Notes: a model not told the origin generated them from the letters alone. 64,000 nucleotides of DNA from Mammaliicoccus sp. Marseille-Q6498 (GCF_946151045.1 NZ_OX267714.1:682001-746000); one strand, 5' to 3'; positions 37,278 to 46,618 are shown, counted from the first letter of the stretch. Made by a program: numbers and translations.

Positions 37278-39122
37278 TCACTCCTCTTCTTGTTCAGCCA
37301 TTTTATTTCTCTTTTGAGCTCTTTCTCTTTCAGATTTATCTAAAATTTTCTTTCTTAAACGAATAGATTCAGGTGTTACTTCTACTAATTCATCATCATT
37401 TAAGTATTCTAAAGCTTCTTCAAGAGTTAAAATTCTTGGTTTTTTCATTGTAGTTGTTTGTTCTTTAGTAGCTGAACGAATGTTGTTAGCCGCTTTAACT
37501 TTTGTAATGTTTACAGTTAAGTCGTTATCACGTGTATTTTCCCCAACAATCATACCTTCATAAACTTCAGTACCTGGTTCCATAAAGTTTACGCCTCTAT
37601 CTTCTAAGTTCAAGATAGCGTATGTGCTTGTTACACCTTTATCGATTGATACAAGTACACCATTTCTTCTACCGCCAATACGACCTTTAATTCTTGGACG
37701 ATATGAATCGAAAGTATGGTTGATGATACCATATCCGCGTGTCATAGACATAAATTCAGTTGAATAACCGATTAATCCACGAGCAGGAACCATAAATGTT
37801 AATTTAGTTTGTCCATTTTCGTTAGATTGCATATCTAGCATTTCACCTTTACGAGAACCTAATGATTCAATAATAGCACCTGTATATTCATCAGGAACAT
37901 CGATTTGAACACGTTCGTAAGGTTCACATTTAACGCCATCAACTTGTTTAATGATAACTTGAGGTTTTGAAACTTGTAATTCAAATCCTTCACGTCTCAT
38001 GTTTTCAATTAGAATAGATAAATGAAGTTCACCACGTCCAGAAACGATCCATGAATCAGGTGTCGCTTGTTTAACACGTAATGAAACGTCTGTTTCTAAT
38101 TGCATTTCTAATCTTTCTTCAATTTTACGAGCAGTTACATATGTGCCCTCTTTACCAGCAAATGGTGAATTGTTAACTGAGAATGTCATTTCTAATGTTG
38201 GTTCGTCAATACGTAAAACAGGTAAAGCTTCTACATGATCTTGAGGCGTAACTGTTTCACCAACGTTAATATCTTCCATACCACTTAATGCAATTAAATC
38301 ACCAGCGTATGCTTCTTCAATTTCTACACGGTTTAAACCGAAGAAACCAAAGACTTTTGATACTCTAAAGTTTTTAATTGTGCCATCAAGTTTAACAAGT
38401 GATACTTGTTGTCCAACTTTGATTGTTCCTCTGAATACACGACCAATACCGATACGACCAACATAGTCATTATAATCTAACAATGCTACTTGGAATTGTA
38501 ATGGTTCATCTCTATTATCAATTGGTGCAGGAACATAATCTAAAATCGTTTCATATAAACATTGCATGTTTTCATCTTGTTTTTCAGAATTTAAACTTGC
38601 AGTACCACTTAAAGCTGATGCGTAAACAACTGGGAAGTCTAATTGCTCATCATTTGCATCAAGTTCAATAAATAAGTCTAGTACTTCATCAACAACTTCT
38701 TCTGCTCTTGCTGAAGGTTTGTCAATTTTATTTACTACGACAACTGGTTTTAAATTTTGTTCTAATGCTTTTTTAAGCACGAATCTTGTTTGAGGCATAG
38801 TTCCTTCATATGCATCAACAACAAGTACAACGCCGTCTACCATTTTCATGATACGTTCAACTTCTCCACCGAAGTCAGCGTGTCCAGGTGTATCTAATAT
38901 ATTAATACGGTGATCTTTATAATTAATTGCCGTATTTTTTGCTAATATTGTAATTCCTCTTTCTTTTTCTAAATCATTTGAATCCATTGCACGTTCTGCA
39001 ACATGTTCATTCTCACGGAAAATACCTGATTGTTTTAATAATTCATCTACTAGTGTTGTTTTACCGTGGTCAACGTGGGCTATAATTGCAATGTTTCGTA
39101 CATTCTCTCTTAAATTAGTCAT
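37278..39122 (-). CDS. typA: Translational GTPase TypA/BipA
   Basis: Ribosome-associated GTPase that aids 50S assembly and growth under cold and other stress. The 614 residues have G1 [14 protein letters not shown] near 15-28, G3 [14 protein letters not shown] near 76, G4 NKID near 130, then domains II and III of the EF-G type ([21 protein letters not shown] near 275; [20 protein letters not shown] near 365-384) and the TypA-specific C-terminal domain with [17 protein letters not shown]-like [15 protein letters not shown]. Start follows GAGG. Standard length. Confidence 0.97.
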   Translation of the reverse strand: MTNLRENVRNIAIIAHVDHGKTTLVDELLKQSGIFRENEHVAERAMDSNDLEKERGITILAKNTAINYKDHRINILDTPGHADFGGEVERIMKMVDGVVLVVDAYEGTMPQTRFVLKKALEQNLKPVVVVNKIDKPSARAEEVVDEVLDLFIELDANDEQLDFPVVYASALSGTASLNSEKQDENMQCLYETILDYVPAPIDNRDEPLQFQVALLDYNDYVGRIGIGRVFRGTIKVGQQVSLVKLDGTIKNFRVSKVFGFFGLNRVEIEEAYAGDLIALSGMEDINVGETVTPQDHVEALPVLRIDEPTLEMTFSVNNSPFAGKEGTYVTARKIEERLEMQLETDVSLRVKQATPDSWIVSGRGELHLSILIENMRREGFELQVSKPQVIIKQVDGVKCEPYERVQIDVPDEYTGAIIESLGSRKGEMLDMQSNENGQTKLTFMVPARGLIGYSTEFMSMTRGYGIINHTFDSYRPRIKGRIGGRRNGVLVSIDKGVTSTYAILNLEDRGVNFMEPGTEVYEGMIVGENTRDNDLTVNITKVKAANNIRSATKEQTTTMKKPRILTLEEALEYLNDDELVEVTPESIRLRKKILDKSERERAQKRNKMAEQEEE

Positions 39123-39332
39123 GCAAAAAATTTCCTCTCCAATTAAAATTTATCGATTTTTATATTTATAACTAGATAATTATAACATACATCCTTAGAA
39201 AAATAACTACTATTGAACACTTTTACTCAAATTTCCTTTTTCTCTTAAATAATTCTTTAATGAGTTGCAGTTGATTTTTATCAAAATGTAACGCATAATA
39301 AAATAATGAAAACGGTTAAAGGATGGATATAA

Positions 39333-39518
39333 ATGAAAAAATCTAAAGCAATATTTGTCATACTTGCTTTATTTGTAACATTTCTCCTTTTAGTGTTTAG
39401 TTTTGCATTAGCAGAAGGCTCTATACTCTTTATGTTGTTAGCTGTTTTATTAATAGTCGCAACTATGGGTTACGGTTTTACACTTAAAAAGAAATATCGA
39501 GAAAACGGCTGGTTATAA
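39333..39518 (+). CDS. YlaF-like small membrane protein (DUF5325)
   Basis: A 61-residue protein with two hydrophobic helices (about 6-26 and 32-50) joined by ALAEGSI and ending in a basic tail (TLKKKYRENGWL). Length, the tail and the position next to typA fit the Bacillus YlaF family, function unknown. AAAGGATGG lies before the ATG. A partial cre-like match (ATGAAAACGGTTAAA, 39308-39322) overlaps the ribosome site region and is not convincing. Confidence 0.72.
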   Translation: MKKSKAIFVILALFVTFLLLVFSFALAEGSILFMLLAVLLIVATMGYGFTLKKKYRENGWL

Positions 39519-39536
39519 TTCTAATGGACATATTGA

Positions 39537-39566
39537 AAAGATGCGAATCGATTTCGCATCTTTTTT
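39537..39566. terminator. Bidirectional terminator ylaF/suhB
   Basis: AAAAGATGCGAA-atcga-TTTCGCATCTTTT with T run, between convergent genes. Confidence 0.87.
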
Positions 39567-39592
39567 ATTTATACTATAACTTTATGAATTAC

Positions 39593-40417
39593 TTATGAAT
39601 TTTCCTTAAATCTTTCGGTATGAATTTTTTCTAATAGTGTCTGATGTGGTAAAAAGTATTCATTTAATAGTTCTTTATGAATTTTTTGATTGCCGATTAA
39701 AACCGAATTTGATCCAAGTATATTTAACTTTTCGCCTAATTGATTCGTAGCGACCCCACCGACTTCTTCAAGAATAATCAAACCACCTGCAAAGTCCCAT
39801 GGATGCAATCTCATCGTTAAATAAGCACTCGTAATACCTTGAGCAACATACGCAAAGTCTAACGCCGCAGAACCATAAGATCTCATACTTCTAGCTTCTT
39901 CTACAATCGGATTATATATGGCAGATAACTTTTCTTTCGTTAGCCAAATTGGATTTGTAGATATTAAGCTTGTTTTTAAGTCAGTATCTTTTATATGTTC
40001 TAAAGCTTGATCGTTTAACCAAGCTCCTTCTCCTGCCAAAGCGTGATACATCTTATCATTCATAACATCGTATACGAATCCCGCATATTTTTCACCATCT
40101 ATATAAATTCCGATTGAAATAGCAAAATTTTCTTTTTGATGTACAAAATTTAAAGTTCCGTCTATAGGATCAACTATCCATAAGACCCCTTTTGTATCTT
40201 TAATATCTTGACCATGTCCTTCTTCACCTAAAATGCGATGTTGAGGATATTTATTTAAAATATTATTACAAATTAATGCTTCTGTTTCTTTATCTATATT
40301 TGTGACTAAATCATTAGGATTGGATTTCGTTTCAATCTGTAATTCATCATTTATAGATTCTCTAATTTGTTTTCCTGCTTCTTCAATGATTTGATATGCG
40401 AATTTGTATATTTCCAT
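39593..40417 (-). CDS. suhB: Inositol monophosphatase family protein
   Basis: Mg2+-dependent, Li+-sensitive phosphatase fold, likely acting on inositol phosphates, NADP or a related substrate. The 274 residues hold the family sites: EEGHG near 68 (Glu for metal), [15 protein letters not shown] near 87 (metal-binding DxxDGT) and [17 protein letters not shown] near 210 (WDxAAG motif). The ATG at 40417 follows GGGGG by seven bases. Divergent from the UPF0637 gene. The B. subtilis orthologue is YktC; the true substrate is not decided by sequence. Confidence 0.87.
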   Translation of the reverse strand: MEIYKFAYQIIEEAGKQIRESINDELQIETKSNPNDLVTNIDKETEALICNNILNKYPQHRILGEEGHGQDIKDTKGVLWIVDPIDGTLNFVHQKENFAISIGIYIDGEKYAGFVYDVMNDKMYHALAGEGAWLNDQALEHIKDTDLKTSLISTNPIWLTKEKLSAIYNPIVEEARSMRSYGSAALDFAYVAQGITSAYLTMRLHPWDFAGGLIILEEVGGVATNQLGEKLNILGSNSVLIGNQKIHKELLNEYFLPHQTLLEKIHTERFKENS

Positions 40418-40522
40418 CACAATACCCCCTATGTTATTTTTATATTAGCATTGTTCTTTATATTTTCAAAAATAATTATGATAAAATACATTTATAGTAA
40501 GACAGTAATAAGGAGGACAACT

Positions 40523-41134
40523 ATGACTAAGTATACGTTTAAACAAAAAGATTTTAAAGTTTTTAGTGTTGACGGTTTAGAAAATAGAATGGAAGCACTT
40601 GATGAAAGAGTAAGACCTCAATTAAACGCATTAGGCGAAAAATATGCTAAATATTTAACTGATCATACTGGTGATGACTTTTATTATCATGTTGCTAAAC
40701 ATGCACGAAGAACTGTAAACCCACCTAAAGATACTTGGGTAGCATTTGCTACAAACCAACGTGGTTATAAAATGTTACCACATTTCCAAATCGGTTTATT
40801 TGAATCACAACTTTTTATAATGTTTGGAGTTATGCATGAAAATAAAAATAAAGGTCAAATGGCTGATTTCTTAAGTAAAAATATCAATTTATTAGAATCT
40901 TTACCTAGCGACTATTCGTTATGCTTTGATCATTATAATATTGATAAATCTCCAATTGATTCCTTAACTACTGATGATTTAAAACATCATATTAAACGAC
41001 TTAGAGATGTTAAAAAAGCAGAATTCTTTGTAGCTAGAACGTTAGATCCTAAATCTGAAATATTTAAATCAGACAAAACATTTACAGATTTTCTAAATGA
41101 AACTTTTGATGAACTTTTAAAATTTTATAGTTAA
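40523..41134 (+). CDS. UPF0637 family protein (YktB-like)
   Basis: A 203-residue soluble protein of unknown function starting [20 protein letters not shown], seven bases after AGGAGG. Family blocks: [52 protein letters not shown] and [18 protein letters not shown]. An open frame extends far upstream but overlaps suhB and lacks a ribosome site. Its 3' terminator is the hairpin that was duplicated when the neighbouring IS arrived. Confidence 0.85.
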   Translation: MTKYTFKQKDFKVFSVDGLENRMEALDERVRPQLNALGEKYAKYLTDHTGDDFYYHVAKHARRTVNPPKDTWVAFATNQRGYKMLPHFQIGLFESQLFIMFGVMHENKNKGQMADFLSKNINLLESLPSDYSLCFDHYNIDKSPIDSLTTDDLKHHIKRLRDVKKAEFFVARTLDPKSEIFKSDKTFTDFLNETFDELLKFYS

Positions 41135-41138
41135 AAAC

Positions 41139-41172
41139 AAATGCCAATTTCAGAAGTCTGAAATTGGCATTT
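41139..41172. terminator. Terminator hairpin, left copy, bordering the IS
   Basis: AAATGCCAATTTCAG and its inverse form a near-perfect 34-bp palindrome five bases after the UPF0637 stop. The same 34 bp occur at 42806-42839 on the other side of the IS. Confidence 0.93.
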
Positions 41173-41206
41173 CAGAGTGTCGACAAAGTCTCAGACTTTG
41201 CCGGCA

Positions 41207-41293
41207 TTTTTTATGCGCATGCTTTCCGCGGGCATGTTCTCAGCCTGTAGTCTTCGAATCATGCTTTTCCCGCAGGAGTCAGCGCTAAAAAAA
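41207..41293 (+). repeat. Structured segment of the IS, related to the 86-bp element (copy D)
   Basis: The outer arms TTTTTTATGCGC and GCGCTAAAAAA, the inner arms TCCGCGGGCATG and CATGCTTTTCCCGCAGGA, and the loop CTCAGCCTGTAGTCTTCG mirror the solo elements. The loop is identical and the stems differ but stay paired. It lies upstream of the likely transposase promoter, so it may stop incoming transcription or be a protein-binding hairpin. Confidence 0.82.
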
Positions 41294-41353
41294 TACCAAA
41301 TATTAACAAACTATTTTATAATATAGATGAAAATTTATTCAGGAGTTGATTCT

Positions 41354-42706
41354 ATGTTAAACAAATCTACTGATAAACGTGACCAATATGAAATGATTTC
41401 TGTTTCAGAATTGGTACCTAAAAATCATTTATTAAGAAAAGTTGATAAAGTATTGGATTTAAACTTTGTTTATGAACTTGTTGAAGATAAATATTGTTTA
41501 GATAACGGACGTCCTTCTATTGATCCCGTAATATTAGTTAAGATATTACTTATTCAAAGATTGTTTGGCATAAAATCAATGAGACAAACTATCAAAGAAA
41601 TTGAGACTAACGTTGCTTACCGTTGGTATTTAGGATTCAGCTTTCTTGATAAAGTACCACACTATGGTACATTCAGTAAAAATTATACTAGACGATTCCA
41701 TGATACTGATTTGTTTGAACAAATATTCGAGAGAATATTACAAATAGCGATTAAGAATAATTTAATTGACCACTCAACTTTATTTATTGATTCAACTCAT
41801 ATAAAAGCTAATGCGAATAAAAATAAATATATAAATCAAGTTGTAAAGAAGGACACATTACATTTCCAAGAAGAACTTAATAAAGAAATCAATCAACAGA
41901 GATTATCACAAGGAAAAAAGCTTTTAAAAAATAAGAAAAAGGAGGAATTTAAAAACAAGAAAGTCAGTACTACAGATCCAGATGCTGGTTATTATGTTAA
42001 AGGTGAAAGAGAGAAACAATTTGCTTATAGTTTACATAGTTGTGTAGATAGAAATGGATTTATCATTGATCAACATGTGACACCTGGAAATGTTCATGAT
42101 AGTACACAGTTGAAACCTATGGTTGAAAGATTAGAAGCAAAAAATATGTTACCTATCACATTAGCAGTAGATTCTGGATACAAAACACCATTTAACGCAC
42201 ATTATTTACTTGGAAAATCAATTGTACCTGCAATGCCATATACAAGACCAAAAGGAAAACCTGGAATATTTAAATCTAAAGAATTTATTTATGATGAATA
42301 TTACGATAGTTATATTTGCCCGAATGATGAAATACTAACTTTTAGAAGAACAATGCCGACAGGTCATCGATTATATAAATCTAATCCAGTTAAATGTAAA
42401 TCTTGTCCATTATTAAGAGAATGTACAGAAAACAAAAATTATACTAGAGAGATTCGAAGACATGTTTGGCAAGACGATCTAGATATAATCGAAGATTTAA
42501 GATTTGTAGATACAATTAAAAAAGTGTATAAACTAAGAAGCCAAACAGTAGAAAGACGATTTGGTGATGCAAAAGAACAGCATGGTATGAGATGGACTAG
42601 ATATAGAGGTATTAAAAAAGTTTCCATGGACACCACGCTTATTTGTGCTGCCATGAATCTTAAAAAATTGGCAATGTGGCTCGTAAAGGAGCCACAAATA
42701 GCCTAG
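41354..42706 (+). CDS. IS1182-family transposase
   Basis: DDE transposase of 450 residues. The ATG at 41354 follows AGGAG; nine more in-frame codons upstream lack a site. Layout: N-terminal DUF772 domain (about 15-95; RPSIDPVILVKILLIQRLFGI, DVAYRWFLG-like NVAYRWYLGFSFLDKVPHYGTF), first Asp in FIDSTHIKANANKNK near 150, HVTPGNVHDS near 240 and second Asp in AVDSGYKTPF near 275, a zinc-like CPN...CKSCPLLREC region near 340-365, and the Glu in RSQTVERRFGDAKEQHGMRW near 405. No frameshift or stop, so it may be active. Confidence 0.95.
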   Translation: MLNKSTDKRDQYEMISVSELVPKNHLLRKVDKVLDLNFVYELVEDKYCLDNGRPSIDPVILVKILLIQRLFGIKSMRQTIKEIETNVAYRWYLGFSFLDKVPHYGTFSKNYTRRFHDTDLFEQIFERILQIAIKNNLIDHSTLFIDSTHIKANANKNKYINQVVKKDTLHFQEELNKEINQQRLSQGKKLLKNKKKEEFKNKKVSTTDPDAGYYVKGEREKQFAYSLHSCVDRNGFIIDQHVTPGNVHDSTQLKPMVERLEAKNMLPITLAVDSGYKTPFNAHYLLGKSIVPAMPYTRPKGKPGIFKSKEFIYDEYYDSYICPNDEILTFRRTMPTGHRLYKSNPVKCKSCPLLRECTENKNYTREIRRHVWQDDLDIIEDLRFVDTIKKVYKLRSQTVERRFGDAKEQHGMRWTRYRGIKKVSMDTTLICAAMNLKKLAMWLVKEPQIA

Positions 42707-42805
42707 TTTAAAACGCAGTTTAAGCTTGTTTTTTAGTATAAAATTCATTTTAAAGCAAAAAACAAACTGAACTTATAATTTTAAGTTCAGTTTGTCCACA
42801 GTCTG

Positions 42806-42839
42806 AAATGCCAATTTCAGAAGTCTGAAATTGGCATTT
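42806..42839. terminator. Terminator hairpin, right copy, bordering the IS
   Basis: Identical to 41139-41172. It is followed by TTTTTATAATTTTT and now ends the minus-strand DUF4064 gene, so each convergent gene kept one terminator after insertion. Confidence 0.93.
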
Positions 42840-42848
42840 TTATAATTT

Positions 42849-43403
42849 TTAATAAATATATGGATCGTCGTCTTTTTTCTTTTTATCAGTTTCATCCATA
42901 AAGTTTCTATCATTTTGTTCTTCATTCAAATTATCATTGCGTTGATTGAAGTTATGGTCATTTTGAAAATTTGTTTCTTCAAATTGATTATTTTTGTTTT
43001 TACGTACAAACAACATAATTGCTGCAATGATTAAAAGTAAAAATGAAATAATATTAAATGTGATTACAGCAAGAAAAGCTGCTATAAGTGTTAAAACACC
43101 TGCTAGTATTCTTTGTTTTTTCACTAAAAAGATTGCGATTATAGTGAAAATCACACTAATTATAAATACTACTAACCCATAAGTTGCTGAACCATTTAAA
43201 AGGTCTATCATTTGGTCAGGTGTATATTGATTTAAAATATCTGAATTTCCCTGTTCTTGCAAACTTTGAGTCATACTTTTTTCAAATCCTGATTTAAAAT
43301 CAGGTGATTTAGATACTGCTTTGAAAATGACAGCAAAAACAATCCCTATTAATGACACGATTGTTGCTATAATCATTAATACTAATTCTACCGTTCGTTT
43401 CAT
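42849..43403 (-). CDS. DUF4064-like membrane protein
   Basis: A 184-residue protein with four hydrophobic helices (about 5-27, 75-95, 100-118 and 120-132), a soluble loop between the first two (GFEKSMTQSLQEQGNSDILN) and a hydrophilic Asn/Asp/Glu-rich tail (QRNDNLNEEQNDRNF). The pattern resembles DUF4064 proteins of staphylococci. Function unknown. It follows the next gene by 51 bp in the same direction, and both share the design of a membrane core with a disordered tail. Confidence 0.72.
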   Translation of the reverse strand: MKRTVELVLMIIATIVSLIGIVFAVIFKAVSKSPDFKSGFEKSMTQSLQEQGNSDILNQYTPDQMIDLLNGSATYGLVVFIISVIFTIIAIFLVKKQRILAGVLTLIAAFLAVITFNIISFLLLIIAAIMLFVRKNKNNQFEETNFQNDHNFNQRNDNLNEEQNDRNFMDETDKKKKDDDPYIY

Positions 43404-43454
43404 ATTTGTCCTCCTTAAACTTTTTCACAAATATAATACCCTAATTTTTTCGAA

Positions 43455-44471
43455 TTATTCATTATCCTTATTTTCATTTTCAAAACGCTTTTTCTGTTGT
43501 TGCATTCTTTTTTCATAATTATTACGTCTTTCAATCGTAGCGTTAGGTTTTTCTTTTTTAACTTTTTTCTCTTTTTTACGACGGTCATTTTGAACTTGAT
43601 AGTCATCTGATTGAGTCGTTTCGTAATTATAATCTGCTTGTCCCCTTTGACCAATATCTTCTTGGTCATTTACAGAAACATCATCAGACTCTTCAGTCTC
43701 TAGATTTTCTTCTGATTCAACAGCATCTTTTTGATGTTTATTTTTTTGATGTTTTTTCGTTCTTGATAACACTTCTTCATTAGACGAATCATTTTGTTGT
43801 GCTTCTTGTTCAGGTTGTTGCTGCTCTTCCTGAATAGGTTGTTGTTCTTGTCTTCTGAATTGTTGAGGTTGATCATTTACACGTTGTGCTTCTTGTTGTT
43901 GATTTTGTCTGATCACCGTTTCATCTTTTCTATTATTATCATTGTGCTGTTGTCGAGGATTTCTAGGTTGTTCATTTACTCTATCTCTCTCATTATAAAA
44001 TGGATTTTGTCCGCTTCCTTGAATCGGAATGATTTTATCTTTTCTTACAAATAATAAAATACTCACTATAAAGAAAAATAATGGCACTAAAACAATAAAT
44101 AACGGTATTGTAATAATGGCTAAGAATAAAAATATAAGTGCTGAAAATACTCTCCATTTCATTACGACTAAACCAATAAATGAAATAATTAAAACAATAA
44201 TCAAATAAATAATAAATAGCCATATACCATTTTGAATGTTTAATGCTACTTCACTTGATGACAGTAGTTGTCCATTTGCAGTTATATTTATGTTTAATTG
44301 TTCAATTAAACTTTCCAATCTATTTATATTAGTAGGATTATTTAATACTACAAGTGCAGCAAATAAAGAAAGTGCTGTAACACCTAATACTATTATCCAA
44401 GCAAACCAACCAAAGAACCTTTCAAAACCTCTACTTACTGGTTGTCTCACATGCTCTACATATGAACTCAT
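43455..44471 (-). CDS. Membrane protein with long Gln/Glu/Arg-rich disordered tail
   Basis: A 338-residue protein. Residues about 1-140 hold an N-terminal helix (20-45), a soluble loop (FESLIEQLNINITANGQLLSS-like), then two or three helices ending LLFVRKDKIIPI. The rest (about 150-338) is low complexity, rich in Gln, Glu, Asn, Lys and Arg, with QQEQ-type runs and a basic end (RMQQQKKRFENENKDNE). No known family beyond a weak likeness of the membrane half to its downstream neighbour. The second of two ATGs is better placed from GGAGG. Function unknown. Confidence 0.7.
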   Translation of the reverse strand: MSSYVEHVRQPVSRGFERFFGWFAWIIVLGVTALSLFAALVVLNNPTNINRLESLIEQLNINITANGQLLSSSEVALNIQNGIWLFIIYLIIVLIISFIGLVVMKWRVFSALIFLFLAIITIPLFIVLVPLFFFIVSILLFVRKDKIIPIQGSGQNPFYNERDRVNEQPRNPRQQHNDNNRKDETVIRQNQQQEAQRVNDQPQQFRRQEQQPIQEEQQQPEQEAQQNDSSNEEVLSRTKKHQKNKHQKDAVESEENLETEESDDVSVNDQEDIGQRGQADYNYETTQSDDYQVQNDRRKKEKKVKKEKPNATIERRNNYEKRMQQQKKRFENENKDNE

Positions 44472-44518
44472 CATATTTCCTCCTCTATAACGGTTAGGTT
44501 TTATTATAACAAAAAAGG

Positions 44519-44571
44519 GAGCAAGACAGAAATCTAATACTTAATTAGATTTCGTTTTCTTGCCCCCGCAA
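44519..44571 (-). repeat. 53-bp direct repeat with terminator hairpin, copy 1
   Basis: Contains AAATCTAAT-acttaATTAGATTT nested inside GCAAGA / TCTTGC. It is identical to 44669-44721. On the minus strand it is followed by TCCCTTTTTTG, so it can end transcripts. The 97 bp between the copies include GATTTCTAAA / TTTAGAAATC and AGCGCA / TGCGCT inverted repeats. Confidence 0.88.
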
Positions 44572-44668
44572 GGGTGACTAGATTTCTAAAAAGCTTAATT
44601 TAAGCGCATTTAGAAATCAGACACCTACTGCGCTTTTATACAGTAAATGATAATTCAATAAAATAAAA

Positions 44669-44721
44669 GAGCAAGACAGAAATCTAATACTTAATTAGAT
44701 TTCGTTTTCTTGCCCCCGCAA
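44669..44721 (-). terminator. 53-bp direct repeat, copy 2: terminator of potD
   Basis: Identical to 44519-44571 and 12 bp after the potD stop. On the minus strand the hairpin is followed by TCTTTTATTTTATT. It terminates the pot operon. Confidence 0.85.
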
Positions 44722-44733
44722 TGAATGAATAAA

Positions 44734-45807
44734 TTATTTTAATGACATTTTAAATTTAAGAAATGCTTCATTATATGCTGACATATCTTTTTTATTTAAG
44801 TCTTGATAAACTTCTAATTTATTTCTTAATTTTGAATCTGGATAGAATCTTTCATCTTCTCTTACACTTTTATCTAACAATTTGTAAGATTCTTTATTAG
44901 GTGTTGCGTATCCAACCCATTCAGTATTTTGTTTACCTACTTTTTCATCTAATAGGAAATTAATAAATTTATGTGCACCTTCAACATTTTGTGCTGTTTT
45001 CGGTATTACTAAATTATCAAACCATAAGTTAGATCCTTCTTTAGGTACAACAAAGTCTAATTTATCATTTTCATTCATAATATCTGCAGCCATCCCACTC
45101 CATACTACTGCAACATTTGATTCGTTTTGAACCATCATCGTGTTGATTTCATCTCCTACAACACCTCTTACGTTAGGAGCTAAATCTACTAATTTATTTT
45201 CAGCTTTTTTAAGTTTAGTTGGATTTGTTTCGTTTAAACTTTCATTCATACTGTTTAAACCAAATCCAATTCCTTCTCTTGCACCATCAACAACGAGTAC
45301 ATCATCTTTTAGACGTTTATCCCAAAGACTATTCCACGTATTAAAGTCGATACCTTTTGTCTTTTCAGGGTTATAAAGTATGCCTACTGTTCCCCAGAAA
45401 TATGGCACTGAATATTTATTTCCTTTATCAAAAGGTAGATTCATGAAATCTTTATCTATATTTTTAAAATTAGGTATTTTATTATGATCTATTGGATAAA
45501 GAAGCTTCTCTTTTTTCATTTTTTGAACTGTATATTCACTCGGTACTGCAACATCATATGAAGTACCGCCATTTTTGATTTTCGCCATCATCGCTTCATT
45601 TGAATCAAACGTTTCATATACAACTTTAATACCTGTTTCTTTTTCAAACTTTTTAGTTAAAGCAGGGTCTATGTACTCACCCCAGTTATAAACATAAATG
45701 ACATCTTTTTTACCTTTTGATGGTGGAGGATCTATCAATCTCGTTGAAAGCATAAGTAATGCCCCAACTACAATTGAAATACCAATTAATTGAATTAATT
45801 GTTTCAT
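44734..45807 (-). CDS. potD: Spermidine/putrescine ABC transporter substrate-binding protein
   Basis: Extracytoplasmic polyamine-binding protein of 357 residues with an N-terminal signal anchor (about 1-22, no lipobox Cys) and the type-2 periplasmic binding fold: VYNWGEYIDPALTKKFEKET near 40-59, YDVAVPSEYTVQKM near 88, VPYFWGTVGILYNPEK near 120-135, VVWSGMAADIM near 240 and WVGYATPNKESYKLL near 310. Last gene of potABCD; its ATG overlaps the potC stop (ATGA). Confidence 0.94.
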   Translation of the reverse strand: MKQLIQLIGISIVVGALLMLSTRLIDPPPSKGKKDVIYVYNWGEYIDPALTKKFEKETGIKVVYETFDSNEAMMAKIKNGGTSYDVAVPSEYTVQKMKKEKLLYPIDHNKIPNFKNIDKDFMNLPFDKGNKYSVPYFWGTVGILYNPEKTKGIDFNTWNSLWDKRLKDDVLVVDGAREGIGFGLNSMNESLNETNPTKLKKAENKLVDLAPNVRGVVGDEINTMMVQNESNVAVVWSGMAADIMNENDKLDFVVPKEGSNLWFDNLVIPKTAQNVEGAHKFINFLLDEKVGKQNTEWVGYATPNKESYKLLDKSVREDERFYPDSKLRNKLEVYQDLNKKDMSAYNEAFLKFKMSLK

Positions 45808-46616
45808 CGTAATAGACCTCCTCTTTTATCTATTCTTTTTTGCTGACCTTTTTTAATGAAGTAATAACCTAAAATTAATCCCATAACTAAAACAAACAAC
45901 AATGTAGAAATTGCATTAATTTCCATTGTGATACCTTTTCTAGCCATAGAATATACTTCTACAGAAAGTACACTAAATCCACTACCCGTTACAAAGAAAC
46001 TCACTGTAAAGTCGTCTAATGAATACGTCAAAGCCATAAAAAATCCACCAATTGCACCAGGTAATATATGTGGAACAATTACTTTAGTTAAAGTTTGCCA
46101 CGAAGAAGCGCCTAAATCTCTTGCAGCATCAATCATAGATGTATTCATATCATATAGCTTTGGCAATACAAGCAGTACGACAATTGGCACACAAAATGCA
46201 ATATGAGAAATAAGTACAGACCAAAATCCAAGTCCCATACCTGTATAATGACCTACAACTGTAAATAATAATAAGAATGATGAACCGATTACTACATCTG
46301 AACTGACCATCAAAATATTATTTAAAGTAAGCAAACCTACTTTTAATTTTTTATTTCTCATATAATAAATACCTATTGCACCGCAAATACCTATAAGTGT
46401 AGAAATACTTGCAGCAAGCAACGCTATTGCAATTGTATTAACGATAATGACAATTAAACGCTTATTTTGAAAGACTGACATGTAATGATCAAAAGTAAAT
46501 CCTTTAAAATGCGTCATATTACCCGCACCATTAAATGAATAAAATATTAAAAAGAATATCGGTAAGTATAGAAAAGCTAATATGATTGTAAAATATAATT
46601 TACCAGTTAATTTCAT
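45804..46616 (-). CDS. potC: Spermidine/putrescine ABC transporter permease PotC
   Basis: A 270-residue inner-membrane permease with six helices. The cytoplasmic EAA loop DAARDLGASSWQTLTKVIVPHILPG near 170-195 docks on PotA. N-terminal KLYFTIILAFLYLPIFFLI and the CGAIGIYYMR region are typical. It starts two bases after the potB stop and overlaps potD by four. Confidence 0.94.
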   Translation of the reverse strand: MKLTGKLYFTIILAFLYLPIFFLIFYSFNGAGNMTHFKGFTFDHYMSVFQNKRLIVIIVNTIAIALLAASISTLIGICGAIGIYYMRNKKLKVGLLTLNNILMVSSDVVIGSSFLLLFTVVGHYTGMGLGFWSVLISHIAFCVPIVVLLVLPKLYDMNTSMIDAARDLGASSWQTLTKVIVPHILPGAIGGFFMALTYSLDDFTVSFFVTGSGFSVLSVEVYSMARKGITMEINAISTLLFVLVMGLILGYYFIKKGQQKRIDKRGGLLR

Positions 46617-46618
46617 TT

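Larger units (their letters stand above)
41173..42805 (+). mobile_element. IS1182-family insertion sequence, about 1.63 kb
   Basis: Intact element holding one transposase gene. Reading inwards, the left end CAGAGTGTCGACAAAG and the right end CAGACTGTGGACAAAC are imperfect terminal inverted repeats; the match can be extended outward through the palindrome, so the exact edge is ambiguous. Both sides carry the same 34-bp palindromic terminator, consistent with a long target duplication. Internal features: a small hairpin (CAAAGTC-tca-GACTTTG, about 41184-41200), a large structured segment (41207-41293), a TATAAT box (41317-41322), and a transposase terminator (about 42763-42794). Size fits the IS1182 family. 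Confidence 0.88.

Noticed and set aside
39308-39322. cre site before ylaF
   Set aside because: The C near the 3' end of the consensus is missing and the match overlaps the ribosome site region.
40367-40522. N-terminal extension of the UPF0637 gene
   Set aside because: Overlaps suhB on the other strand, and the strong AGGAGG belongs to the ATG at 40523.
44572-44668. Another copy of the 86-bp element after potD
   Set aside because: Neither the 18-nt loop nor the CGATTAAAAAC ends are present, so it is treated as a different repeat.
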